Assembly: GCA_029564595.1 (NCBI GenBank)
Contig: JAKQPS010000145.1
Location: 1-29,090, forward strand
Source: a bacterium
GTDB taxonomy: Bacteria; UBP15; UBA6099
DNA length: 29,090 nucleotides
Reading direction: 5' to 3'
Each line of letters begins with the position of its first letter. Within the stretch, counting starts at the first letter, position 1. The notes below the pieces were generated by a model. That model had not been told where the DNA came from. It saw only the letters and a list, made by a program, of their open reading frames with translations, and searched no databases. Made by a program: the position numbers and the translations under genes. This document shows, in pieces, positions 14,137 to 23,016 of this stretch.

Positions 14137-17100
14137 CAGAAGTCAGCCTGCAGTTTCGTTTCCATCAGATAGCCGGAGTAGTCGTTGGACTCCGGGTCTC
14201 TCGAACTCGAAAAAGACGTCTTGTTGAAAGTAGTCTTCCAACTGAGGATTTTCGACATCTTTATTGAGGATTCAAACTGGAGGGAACTTTGCGAAGTAGA
14301 ATCGGCGGAGTCGGTGTCGAGCGTGTAATATGACAGGTTGAATTTTTTTGTTTCGCTCGGAACGCGCTCGACCATGAATGTGTTCGTGGTGTTTTGAGAG
14401 GAGGATGTGGCTCCCGACATGTCTGTGCGGCCGAACCTGTAAACGAAGACCGTCTTTGAAGAGCGTTTGTATTTAAGATCGAAGCTGAAGATGTCGGCTC
14501 CGCTGTCGTCGGCGCTTCCTGACGCGGAGGTCGCTGTGGTGTCCGACCATTCCCTTGTAAGGACTGCCTCGAACGGTTTGTCCTGTGGGCGGTATTCGAG
14601 TTTTGCGATTTTAGAAATGGAGTCGGACGACGAGCCTGACGAGTCGGTCTGGAACATCCTGACCGTCGGCGAAAACATCAGCGCGGATGTGAGAAGGTAC
14701 TGCGACGCCAGCGAAGTGGACGAGTAGCTGGAGCCTCCTCCCGTATTGTATGCGGGGAAAGACTGTTTCGTCATATTGAGGGATACCGATTGCAAGCGGC
14801 CTCTGCTGAGCGCCACGATGCTGACTCCCGTGCTGTCTTTCCCGTTGTTTCCGGCGGTGGCTCGCGTGTCGCTCACCCTCTGGCTGTTTATGTCGGCGGT
14901 CACGGTTATCAGTTCCGCCGGATAATACGTCAGGATGGCGCTCCTGCTGTTCGTCGTGGTGGAGTAGGGGACGCCGACTCCGAAAGAATCGGTTCCGCTG
15001 GACTTGAACACTGCCTTGAGGTCGAACGTGTTGTCCTTCCTATATTGCGCGGCGAACGCGCCGGAGGTGGTGGAACGGTTCGGCGCCGAGCCTGCGCGGT
15101 CGTCGAAATCCTCTTTGCTCAGCGAGTAATCCAGTTTAAGTCCGGGCCGCCATAGTCCGGCCGTTCCAACAGTGAATGTGTGCGCCGCTCTCTCCGTGTC
15201 CGTCTCCGGAGCCGGGGCGTTGTCTCGCGTTGTGTCCCTCGCGTATTCGTAACCGACTGAGTACAGGCCCGGAGACCAGCGAGTGGACACGCTGAGTTGC
15301 CGGTTGTCGTCGCTGTGGGTTCCGTAAATATCTTTCGCCACTTTGAAGCGCGAAGTGGTCACATTCAACGCCACGTTGGGGGCGGGGCTGCCGGACACGG
15401 AGAAATCCGCCCGGCTGGTCTCAAGGGTGTTGTTGCCTCCCAGCGGCGAGAAGAAAACATCCGTGCTCTCGGATTTCATCTGAAGCGTGTATCCGAGCAT
15501 CCGGGTTTCAGCCGATACCCTTGACGCATTGGCCGACACAATCCCTTCCTCGATGTCCGGCAGGTAGCGATACGACGCGTACAGAACGGTTTCCGGGGCG
15601 AACGCGATATTGTTTCTGAATGTTATCGCGCCCGACGCGTAGTCCATCTCGTAGTCTCTGCCGGCGAACAGCGGCTGGTCGTTTTCGCTCCATGTCACCG
15701 TCTCGGAAAGCTCGACGATGTTTGTGTTTCTGAGTTTGAAGAAGCAGTCGCCGGAAGGCTGGCCGGACACGGTCGGGCAGACCGCCTCGACCGGCGCGCG
15801 AACCAGCTTTTCATTCACCACGCTCACCGGGTTGTTCGACACGTCCGACTCGCTGCGCCCGTACTCGAACTTGAAATTCACAGGCCCCGCCGCAGCCGTT
15901 CCGAAAACCTGATACACCGTATGGTCGTAGTCAGACTCGTCCGCGCCTCCGGTGGCCGGAACCGCGAAGTACGAAACTCTCAGCCACTCGTCAAACCCCG
16001 ACGGGTTGTACGCCGCATCCGTTATCCGTATGTGGTTGTCGATGTGGTCGATTATATAAGAGCTTTCCGGAATGCTCTCCGGAGGCAGGCACTCGGCGTT
16101 TGAACACAACTCGACCCCGTTGAACGCAAGTTCGGAGCCGGGATATATCCTTCTCGGCAAGCCCTGTGTCAGAGGATAGATGTCGTCTCCGTCGTACACA
16201 AGCTTTTCGTTGAGGACGGGTTTTATCTGGTCGCGGACGTAATAAAGGTACTCGACCGAAAAGATGTCGTCCTGTTCGTAAGAGCCGAGGATTTTTATAA
16301 CGCCCTCCATATATCCGGCGGAGTCTAGAGAGTAGTCAGCGGACTTTGTGAGCGGCGCGCCGTTCTTGTAAATCTTCAGCGAGGTGTCCAGAACGAAACA
16401 AAATCTGTCGCCGGGGTGATACTGCCCGGCCCCGCAGTTCAACAATATGAAAGAGCCTTCCGGCGTCGAAGACACGCTTGCCCCGGTCAGCATGAGCGTG
16501 TCAGCCGCTAGAACCTGCTGTCTCGAACGCTGCGCCTCCTGCGACACCCTCGCGAACCCTATCGAGCCGGATTCCGAAAGATTCCGTTTCACTGAGAACG
16601 CTGTTATCGCCCCTGCGTTGAGAGAAAGAACCAGCCGCTCCTCGAAATTCACCTGAACCGTGTCCGAGCGCTTTATCGTCATGCAGTCGGTGGAGTCGGA
16701 CGGGTTGCAGAACGTTATCTGCCCCACGTAGTATTCAATGTAATATTTGTCCGCCGCCAGAACCTGTCCGTTGAGTGTTACCGACTCGCTGTTTTCAAGT
16801 ATCTGGAACGAGTTCAGGGAGAATGGGCCGTGCGTGTTGTCTCCATTGAAAGAGACTGATTTAGTCGAGCTTTTTGACTGCGACACAACGAAGTCCGCCT
16901 CGTATTTCTTCGAGTTGTACTGCGCGGCGACTCCGTTGATTTCCTTGTTGAGAGTGGCGAGAGAGCCGCTTCGAAAGTCGGGCGAGAAAAGGCCGAATGA
17001 CGCCTTGTGGCCTCCCGTTCCGAGGTCGAACCTCATTTTTCTTTCTATGTTCGGGCTTTCGCTCAGGTTGCCGGTCAGCGAAAGTTCTTTCCCGTAAGTG

Positions 17101-17633
17101 GCCGTTATATTGAGGTCGGACGCCTGTTCCATGCTGGCTCCCCGGTTGATAAGCCCCTTAGTGGACAGGAACTGGCGCTCGTTGCCGGAAGCTCCGTATG
17201 CTCTGTATAGCGCGTAACGGTATCCTTTAAGCGCGATGTCCAACTCCTTTTTCAGGCCGTCCGGCATCGGGGAGTCTTTGTCGAAGAACCTGTTGTCGGA
17301 GTCTTGAGGGCCGACCGTCGCTGCGGTCGGAGAGGCCGACGCCTCGAACGCTTTTTCTACGCCTGACAACAGCCTTGCCCGGGTGTAGAACGGCTTGACC
17401 TGCTCGGCTTCGAGAGTGGCGACCGCCACTCCGTCCCTTGCCGCCTCGAAGATGTCTCCCGGCGCGATTCCGGCTTCGGACCCCCGGTAGAACACTGCGG
17501 TTCCTTCCTCGAAGTCGAATGCCACGCGCGCCACGAAAGCCGGAGCGCCGAGCGCGGGCGCGTCCGCGAGCAACAGCGCGACCGCCGCCGCAAGCGCCGC
17601 TAGAAGCGCCGTTTTTCCTAGCTTATGCTTCAT
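14136..17633 (-). CDS. Large SprA-like outer-membrane barrel protein
   Basis: The 1165-aa product has a signal peptide (about 1-30, ending ALGA). A FlgT-C-like beta module follows (34-90: FYRGSEAGIAPGDIFEAARDG). Long beta-rich stretches come next. Motifs resembling the repeated SprA/gliding-motility pattern (NG-x-L-x-x-x-DY-x-x-DY-x-x-G-x-I-x-F) occur at about 287-308 (LNGQVLAADKYYIEYYVGQI), 423-448 and 650-672 (NDQPLFAGRDYEMDYASGAI), with a weaker one at 504-537. The last 450 residues are alternating amphipathic strands ending in Phe, as in outer-membrane barrels. SprA is the giant type IX secretion translocon, over 2000 aa in Bacteroidota; this is half that length, so equivalence is inference. 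The promoter is its own; the nucleotidyltransferase follows by TGATG overlap. No clear ribosome-binding site. Confidence 0.7.
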   Translation of the reverse strand: MKHKLGKTALLAALAAAVALLLADAPALGAPAFVARVAFDFEEGTAVFYRGSEAGIAPGDIFEAARDGVAVATLEAEQVKPFYTRARLLSGVEKAFEASASPTAATVGPQDSDNRFFDKDSPMPDGLKKELDIALKGYRYALYRAYGASGNERQFLSTKGLINRGASMEQASDLNITATYGKELSLTGNLSESPNIERKMRFDLGTGGHKASFGLFSPDFRSGSLATLNKEINGVAAQYNSKKYEADFVVSQSKSSTKSVSFNGDNTHGPFSLNSFQILENSESVTLNGQVLAADKYYIEYYVGQITFCNPSDSTDCMTIKRSDTVQVNFEERLVLSLNAGAITAFSVKRNLSESGSIGFARVSQEAQRSRQQVLAADTLMLTGASVSSTPEGSFILLNCGAGQYHPGDRFCFVLDTSLKIYKNGAPLTKSADYSLDSAGYMEGVIKILGSYEQDDIFSVEYLYYVRDQIKPVLNEKLVYDGDDIYPLTQGLPRRIYPGSELAFNGVELCSNAECLPPESIPESSYIIDHIDNHIRITDAAYNPSGFDEWLRVSYFAVPATGGADESDYDHTVYQVFGTAAAGPVNFKFEYGRSESDVSNNPVSVVNEKLVRAPVEAVCPTVSGQPSGDCFFKLRNTNIVELSETVTWSENDQPLFAGRDYEMDYASGAITFRNNIAFAPETVLYASYRYLPDIEEGIVSANASRVSAETRMLGYTLQMKSESTDVFFSPLGGNNTLETSRADFSVSGSPAPNVALNVTTSRFKVAKDIYGTHSDDNRQLSVSTRWSPGLYSVGYEYARDTTRDNAPAPETDTERAAHTFTVGTAGLWRPGLKLDYSLSKEDFDDRAGSAPNRSTTSGAFAAQYRKDNTFDLKAVFKSSGTDSFGVGVPYSTTTNSRSAILTYYPAELITVTADINSQRVSDTRATAGNNGKDSTGVSIVALSRGRLQSVSLNMTKQSFPAYNTGGGSSYSSTSLASQYLLTSALMFSPTVRMFQTDSSGSSSDSISKIAKLEYRPQDKPFEAVLTREWSDTTATSASGSADDSGADIFSFDLKYKRSSKTVFVYRFGRTDMSGATSSSQNTTNTFMVERVPSETKKFNLSYYTLDTDSADSTSQSSLQFESSIKMSKILSWKTTFNKTSFSSSRDPESNDYSGYLMETKLQADF

Positions 17634-17660
17634 CTTGTTCGCGGTCCAATATCCGCGCGC

Positions 17661-17669
17661 ATTATAACA
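17661..17669 (-). promoter_or_regulatory. Extended -10 promoter of the SprA-like gene
   Basis: On the minus strand TGTTATAAT gives a perfect TATAAT with the TGn extension. No good -35 is seen, as is usual for extended -10 promoters. The leader would be about 20 nt, and no clear Shine-Dalgarno precedes the ATG. Confidence 0.55.
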
Positions 17670-17927
17670 TGCCGCACAACGACATATCCCGTCCGGTCAC
17701 ACATAAAAGTCCCGGACGCTATAAACACGTTTATCTCGCCTGCTAGCGGGCCTGAACGCCACCCCGCTTATCAATAACTAATCGCAATCTCGTCTATTTC
17801 TCTAATTCTATTCATACAAATAATATCTACAATAATCAAGATTCCATATCCACCCGGAGAATTTTATATCCTCCCGGCTTTTGTCACGAATCCGTCATCA
17901 GGAAGCAAAAATAGAATTATGGACAAT

Positions 17928-17955
17928 AAAAAACGCCCCTCACGGGGCGTTTTTT
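17928..17955 (-). terminator. Intrinsic terminator after the PorV-like gene
   Basis: ACGCCCC and GGGGCGT form a 7-bp G+C-rich stem around TCAC, flanked by A and T runs on both sides, so it can work in both directions. It lies 28 bp beyond the stop of the PorV-like gene and ends the minus-strand operon there. Confidence 0.88.
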
Positions 17956-17982
17956 GAGCAATGGTTGTATATCCGGCGGTTT

Positions 17983-18882
17983 TTAGAACTTGAGATTGAG
18001 GGAGAACCTGTGCGCGTCTCCGAATTCGCCGGAGGGGATGAACGCGTAGTCGAATCCGAAATCCTCATACTTGAGTCCGACGCCGAATGTGAAGCCGTCA
18101 TCGATGTCGTAACCAGAGTTGTACCCGGTGCGCAGGGCTATCATGTCGTTGATGGTGTACTGGAGTCCAAGGTGATATTCGGGGTCTTCGCCGTTGATCA
18201 TGAAGTGGTCGAAGGCTGCGACGAGCGGGTATTGGTCGAATTCGTAGGCTGCGCCGACCACGAGCGTCATCGGCAGTTCGTCCTCGTTTTCGTCCAGTTT
18301 AATACTGTCGCCGAGGTTTCGCAGCACGGCGGCGAAGGTCCAGCCTTTCGGGGCCGGCTTGTACTTCAGCCCGGCGTCGATGGCGAATCCCGAGTCAGAG
18401 AAGTCGGAAATTTTGACTTTAATGTACTTCAAGCCGACGCCCCAAGAGATGGACTCGTCGTGCTGAGCGGCGTAGGCGGCGGTCAGCGCATAGTCGACAG
18501 GCCTGAACGAGCCGAGGTAGTTGTCCAGAGCGTCGTATTCAGCCTGTTCGCCGTAGTCGAGATAAACGATGCTGCCGCCGATGGCGCGTTTTCCCCAGTT
18601 GGACACGTAGGCTGCATATTCCTGATTGATGTCTAGAAGATACTCGTTGTGCATGACGGAAACTTGGCGGCCATCTACGGCGACCATCGCGGCGGGGTTG
18701 ATTGTCACCGCGCTGGCGTCGTCAACTATGGCGGCCCCCGCGCCTCCCATTCCTTCCGCTTTCGCGCTTACTCCCACGTTAAGGAACACCGCTGCCGTGG
18801 TTCCCGCCGCTTTGCACGCCGCAGGCGCCGCCAGCAGCGCTGCCATAGCCAAAGCCATGCATTTGATGTGTGTCTTTTTCAT
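17983..18882 (-). CDS. PorV/PorQ-family outer-membrane protein
   Basis: The 299-aa product has a signal peptide (about 1-26) and then VGVSAKAEGMGGAGAAIVDDASAVTINPAAM (35-65; the family pattern is G-x-x-A-x-x-MG-x-A-x-x-A-x-x-D-D-x-x-A-x-x-x-NPA). Alternating beta strands follow, such as WGVGLKYIKV and YHLGLQYTIND, and the protein ends in FSLNLKF with a C-terminal Phe. This is the FadL-like barrel family to which PorV belongs. PorV shuttles cargo from the SprA translocon to the attachment complex in type IX secretion; PorQ-type and other members also exist. ATG 18882 has GGAGGAAAAGAG upstream. It follows the CTD-bearing secreted protein by 77 bp and ends at a strong terminator. Confidence 0.85.
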   Translation of the reverse strand: MKKTHIKCMALAMAALLAAPAACKAAGTTAAVFLNVGVSAKAEGMGGAGAAIVDDASAVTINPAAMVAVDGRQVSVMHNEYLLDINQEYAAYVSNWGKRAIGGSIVYLDYGEQAEYDALDNYLGSFRPVDYALTAAYAAQHDESISWGVGLKYIKVKISDFSDSGFAIDAGLKYKPAPKGWTFAAVLRNLGDSIKLDENEDELPMTLVVGAAYEFDQYPLVAAFDHFMINGEDPEYHLGLQYTINDMIALRTGYNSGYDIDDGFTFGVGLKYEDFGFDYAFIPSGEFGDAHRFSLNLKF

Positions 18883-18933
18883 CTCTTTTCCTCCGCGCGC
18901 TTTCGTCTTCAGATGCGCGATATGATTTTCCCG

Positions 18934-18951
18934 GCGGGCGTCGCCGCCCGC
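18934..18951 (-). promoter_or_regulatory. Intercistronic GNRA-loop hairpin before the PorV-like gene
   Basis: On the minus strand GCGGGCG and CGCCCGC enclose GCGA, a stable GNRA tetraloop, without a U tract. It sits between the stop of the 1329-aa secreted protein and the PorV-like ribosome-binding site, and may protect or uncouple the downstream message. Confidence 0.5.
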
Positions 18952-18959
18952 GGATGCGC

Positions 18960-21900
18960 TTAATTGACCACCGACAGCTTGCCGGTGTAAGTCTTTTTGA
19001 ACACTCCGTCAAACACCGATATGATGTACGGATAGACGCCTGAAGCGATGTTGCGACCGGCGTTGTTTCTGCCGTCCCATTCGAGCAGTGTCAGTCCGAC
19101 GCCGGGGGGCGACGGTATGTTGCCCGCGTGGACGGCCTGAGCGCTGCGGACGAGTCTGCCGCGTATGTCGTATATTTGCGCGTCCACCACTATTGTTCCG
19201 CCCGCGTTGTAAGTGGACTCCGCGGCGTCGGCGGAGAATGTCACATTGCCGTGCGTGGAGCTGCGGTACGGGTTCGGATAGGTGTGCAGGTTGACCATAT
19301 TAAGTTCGACGAACGCCTGCGGGGCGACCCTGCCTCTGGTCAGCCCCCATCCGCTGTACAGCGAGAAGTGATTCGTGACCGCAGTGATGGTCTTGCCGAC
19401 CGGGTCTATTGAGCCGTCGAGCTTCATCCAGTTGCCGGGGTTTGAACAGACTGTGCTTCCGGCGTCGCACCAGTAATAAACGTATATTGAGTTGATCGGG
19501 ATTGTGCCGCCGCCACCGGTGCAGTCAGCGTCCTGCACGGTGTCGAGGAATCCGTCGTCGTCCGCGTCGCAGAACCTGAACACAAGCCGGATGTCCTTGG
19601 TGAACACCACTCCATCCGGGAAGAACTCTCTGGCTGTGCCGATCTGAACGAGCAGGTCTTTACCGTCCGGGCTGGACGGCGCGGCGGGCGTCGCCACCTG
19701 CAGCTTGACTTCGTCGGATATCAAAGCTCCGGGCGGGATTACCGCAGTGACCGCGCCGTTCTGGAACAGCAGACCGCCGGTGTTGTTCGTCACCGCGCTC
19801 TGGTCGCCCAGTTCGAGGAACGCCAGTTTCCCGTCTCTTGTCCCCGTTTTTTGCGTGACGTACGAGAAGATGTTTCCGTTTGTCGATTTCGGGCATCCCG
19901 CGCCGAGACACTGCACAAGGCCGAACTCGTTGTTCTCGCTCTGGCCCAGCAACTGCGGGGAATATATGTCGTCATCTATGTACTCGATATAGTTGTCGAA
20001 GTTGACCCCGGAGAAGAATGTGGACGCGACGCTCTGACCTTGGAATCCTGCCAATGTGAGATTGTTGAAGTTGAAGCTGTTGTCCGGGTCGACCATGTAT
20101 GTGATCATCGTGCCGTCGTCCGTGAATGACGGGAACAAGGCAGAGCCGTTGACGCAGCTTGTCGGCGTGCATTCCTGAACCATGTCTATTACTCCGGGGT
20201 AACTCGCGTAGTTGTTAATGTGGGTGATGGTCAGAGGCAGCAGGGGTGAAACCGCTACCGGGTCAATCATGTAAATGCCGGTCTTGGAAGGCGCGGGAGC
20301 GTCGAACCACACGACGAACGCCAGCTTCGAGCAGTCTTTGGACCATGTGGGATGCATCGCGTAGTTCCAGCGTCCGAGGTTGGTCAGCTTTGTCACCGTC
20401 GATCCCGTTTCGGTGTACAAACCCTTTGCGTTTTTGCCTCCGCTGATCAAGTGCAGTTGGATGCCGCTGAGCGGGAGAATTCCGTCGCTGTATGAGACGG
20501 CCAAAGTGTCCGCGTTCTGCGCGCAGCCTGTTCTGCTCCATGCGGCGTCCCAGTTGAACGACACGGCTGTCGGGTTGTCGGCGAGAAGCTGGTTGTTGTC
20601 TTTCAGCCATGTTACGGTTCGGGTGCTGTCGGAGCCGTCCGCCTTGACCGCGAACAGTCTCGGCCGGGTGGGATATCCGGGGAGCGTGGTCGTCGTGCTG
20701 TATCCGGAGAACAGGACGTACTGGTCGTCCGGCGTGAACGACGCGCGCACGTTCGGCTGAACCCGCATGTCGTTGTTGGTCAGCTTAAGCGCGGGCAGCC
20801 ACGCGCTGCCGTTCCATCCTAGCTTGTAAAGGTTCCAGTAATCCGCCGCGCCCTCGCGCATCGGGACCACTATGCTTGTTCCGGCGTGGCTCCATACAGG
20901 GTGCATCACCGTGTCGCCCGCCGTCGGGGACAGCACGTCCGAATCTATTTCGCCCACGAGCACTTGCACGGAGGTGTCGTCCCTCACGAGGATATAGGCA
21001 ACTTGGTCTCTTCCGCCGACTCCGGTCAGGCCGGAGCCTGTCGCGGTCACTTCCACCGCCTCGTCCTGAGCCGCAGCGGCTTTTATCTTTATCCAGCCTT
21101 CTCCGCCGGAGAGAGTCCCGGTAACGCTGGTCACTCCGGGGCCGGGCGTCGCTCCGCCCAGACTTGTGGCGGATATGTACGCGCCGCTTGTCGTTATGTT
21201 GTCTAGATCGACCGTCACGGACATCGACGCTCCCGGCTCGTATGTATGCTGCAAGTTGGATTCGCTGTAGAGGATTATCCTTACGCGTTCTTCCGTGTTG
21301 GAGCCTGTGAGGTTGAGGATGCCGTCGGGTTCGTCCGTAGCGTCCGAATCAAGCTCGGTCACTCTCAGGTAGGCTGGCGTCGCCACAATGTATGTGTACA
21401 CGAACAGCGGGGAACCGCTTCCAGTCGACACGTTGCCTGCGTTGTCGTCCGTTTTGATTATCAGGTAATAAGTTGTTCCGGCGGTCAGAGCCGTCGGATT
21501 TGTGAAAGATGTGCCCAACTGGAAATCCGTCGGGTCCGCCAACGAGTTGGTCCCGAAATAAACGAAGTAGCCGTGGACTCCGGAATTGTCGCCGGCGGGA
21601 TTGTCTGACGGAGCCGTCCATTCGAAATACGGTCCTGTCGGGCCGTTGTATGTGTAAGAATTGCCGCTAGTTAGCGACTGGGTTTTCGCCGAACTGTCCC
21701 ATGCTGAAACGGACGCCACGTTGTTAGGAGCCGTCCAGTCTATGCTGAACGTTCTGGACACCGCAGTGGAAACGTTCTGCACATTGTCCGTGGCTCTGAG
21801 GAAAACCTCGCATTCGTCAGTGCCCTGAACATTGCAGTTGGCTGCGGCTCCCACTGTCACAGTCGGGCCCGCCGCGCATGTGTATGAAGTCCATCCGAGA

Positions 21901-22949
21901 GTCTGAACGCTGTTGCTCACCACCCTGTATTCGCAACCGCTAACGCCCGATAGCGCGTCGCTCACTGTGGCGCTGACCACGAAGTCGTCGTTTTGCCAAG
22001 AGGACGCTGCCGGCGCGGTTATCGTCACGGTCGGCGGCAGGGTGTCGCATGTCCTGTTCACTGCCGTCGCGGTCGTCGCGTTCCCTTTCGCGTCCGACGC
22101 TCTCATATTTATAACGAGCGCCGCCCCGTTTACACATGCCACGTTTGTCGCCTCGCACGTTCCGCCGGAATATGATCCCGCGCTCCATGCGCCGCCCCCG
22201 TTTATCGTGTATTCGCACGTTCCCATCCCCGCGCATCCCACGTCGGCGATGGAGCTCATCGTTATCGTATGGTTGCTGCTCACGTACTGGTCGTTATAGC
22301 TGTAGTTCGATGTGGCTACCGTCCCGACGGTCGGCCCGGCCGCGTCGAAACTGTATCCGCCAAGCGTCAGGTCTCCTCCGATGATTCCTCCGTTATAGCT
22401 CCGCAGAACTAGATACCAAGTTCCGCTGGAAGTGGCGCTCACCGACATGCTCGTTCCGAGCTTGCCGCAGGTTCCTCCCGGACAATACCCGTTGATGTCG
22501 CTCCATGATGTTCCCGCCTGAATTGCGCCGTGCGTGTATGAATCAGTCGTTTGCCAGAGATATCGATAATATTGGGTGGCGCCCCGGTGAAAGGCGCACG
22601 CGGGAGTGGCGCATCCCGCCGAGTTCTCGAATGTGAACGCTCCGTCGGAAGTTCCGTAGCATGCGCCGGTATTGCAGGCGACCCCGTTGATCTCGCATTC
22701 CGCCGCCGGAGGCAGGGGCAGGGCGATCTGGTATCCCTGCGAGGCCTCGTTCGCGCCGCTCACGCTCAAGCCCGCCGCAGTCTGCGTCACGGTGGCCGTC
22801 AGCGTGTTCGTTCCCCCGGTCATCTCCCCGCCGCCGCCTGCGACAACGTCCCATTGCACCACATTCGCCGGCGCGGGGATGCTTGCCAACACAAACAACA
22901 AAGCCGCCGTCAAGGCGCTCGATACTGTCTGTTTTGTTTTTAGTCTCAT
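18960..22949 (-). CDS. Secreted multidomain protein with FlgD/T9SS type-A-like C-terminal domain
   Basis: The 1329-aa product has a signal peptide (1-28). A Cys-rich N-terminal region follows, with a Gly-rich jelly-roll-like stretch (165-205). Ig-like segments lie at about 300-405 (PPTVTITAP, then SDALSGVSGCEY) and a fibronectin-III-like segment at about 405-520 (FEWTAPSDN, GTTYYLIIKTDDNAGN). Residues about 680-1000 have TolB/WD40-like blades (HPVWSHAGTSIVV, HPTWSKDCSKLAFV, FPSFTDDGTMITYM). A ZU5-like part with VTAVIPPGALISDEVKL follows, containing an Asp-rich calcium-like loop DADDDGFLD (1128-1136). The last 108 residues (1222-1329: YPNPYR, IYDIRGRLVR, WDGRNNAGRNIASGVYPY) form an FlgD-Ig/type-A sorting-like domain. 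Such domains route cargo through type IX secretion. PorV follows at once. Confidence 0.78.
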   Translation of the reverse strand: MRLKTKQTVSSALTAALLFVLASIPAPANVVQWDVVAGGGGEMTGGTNTLTATVTQTAAGLSVSGANEASQGYQIALPLPPAAECEINGVACNTGACYGTSDGAFTFENSAGCATPACAFHRGATQYYRYLWQTTDSYTHGAIQAGTSWSDINGYCPGGTCGKLGTSMSVSATSSGTWYLVLRSYNGGIIGGDLTLGGYSFDAAGPTVGTVATSNYSYNDQYVSSNHTITMSSIADVGCAGMGTCEYTINGGGAWSAGSYSGGTCEATNVACVNGAALVINMRASDAKGNATTATAVNRTCDTLPPTVTITAPAASSWQNDDFVVSATVSDALSGVSGCEYRVVSNSVQTLGWTSYTCAAGPTVTVGAAANCNVQGTDECEVFLRATDNVQNVSTAVSRTFSIDWTAPNNVASVSAWDSSAKTQSLTSGNSYTYNGPTGPYFEWTAPSDNPAGDNSGVHGYFVYFGTNSLADPTDFQLGTSFTNPTALTAGTTYYLIIKTDDNAGNVSTGSGSPLFVYTYIVATPAYLRVTELDSDATDEPDGILNLTGSNTEERVRIILYSESNLQHTYEPGASMSVTVDLDNITTSGAYISATSLGGATPGPGVTSVTGTLSGGEGWIKIKAAAAQDEAVEVTATGSGLTGVGGRDQVAYILVRDDTSVQVLVGEIDSDVLSPTAGDTVMHPVWSHAGTSIVVPMREGAADYWNLYKLGWNGSAWLPALKLTNNDMRVQPNVRASFTPDDQYVLFSGYSTTTTLPGYPTRPRLFAVKADGSDSTRTVTWLKDNNQLLADNPTAVSFNWDAAWSRTGCAQNADTLAVSYSDGILPLSGIQLHLISGGKNAKGLYTETGSTVTKLTNLGRWNYAMHPTWSKDCSKLAFVVWFDAPAPSKTGIYMIDPVAVSPLLPLTITHINNYASYPGVIDMVQECTPTSCVNGSALFPSFTDDGTMITYMVDPDNSFNFNNLTLAGFQGQSVASTFFSGVNFDNYIEYIDDDIYSPQLLGQSENNEFGLVQCLGAGCPKSTNGNIFSYVTQKTGTRDGKLAFLELGDQSAVTNNTGGLLFQNGAVTAVIPPGALISDEVKLQVATPAAPSSPDGKDLLVQIGTAREFFPDGVVFTKDIRLVFRFCDADDDGFLDTVQDADCTGGGGTIPINSIYVYYWCDAGSTVCSNPGNWMKLDGSIDPVGKTITAVTNHFSLYSGWGLTRGRVAPQAFVELNMVNLHTYPNPYRSSTHGNVTFSADAAESTYNAGGTIVVDAQIYDIRGRLVRSAQAVHAGNIPSPPGVGLTLLEWDGRNNAGRNIASGVYPYIISVFDGVFKKTYTGKLSVVN

Positions 22950-23016
22950 CTTTTCACCGTATTATTATTTATTTTACCCTATTCGTCCCTACGAAAAACA
23001 TTTATTTCAAAAATCG

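Larger units (their letters stand above)
17634..17982. other. Intergenic region with barrel-gene promoter and porV terminator
   Basis: About 350 bp with no gene. It holds the extended -10 promoter at 17661-17669, an A+T-rich tract (about 17760-17880), a degenerate copy of the dispersed palindrome near 17887-17904 (GAATCC GTCATCA GGA), and the strong terminator at 17928-17955. Confidence 0.6.

Noticed and set aside
17840-17884. Rightward terminator CCGGAG...CTCCCGG followed by CTTTT
   Set aside because: The stem has a bulge, and there is no plus-strand gene upstream for it to serve.
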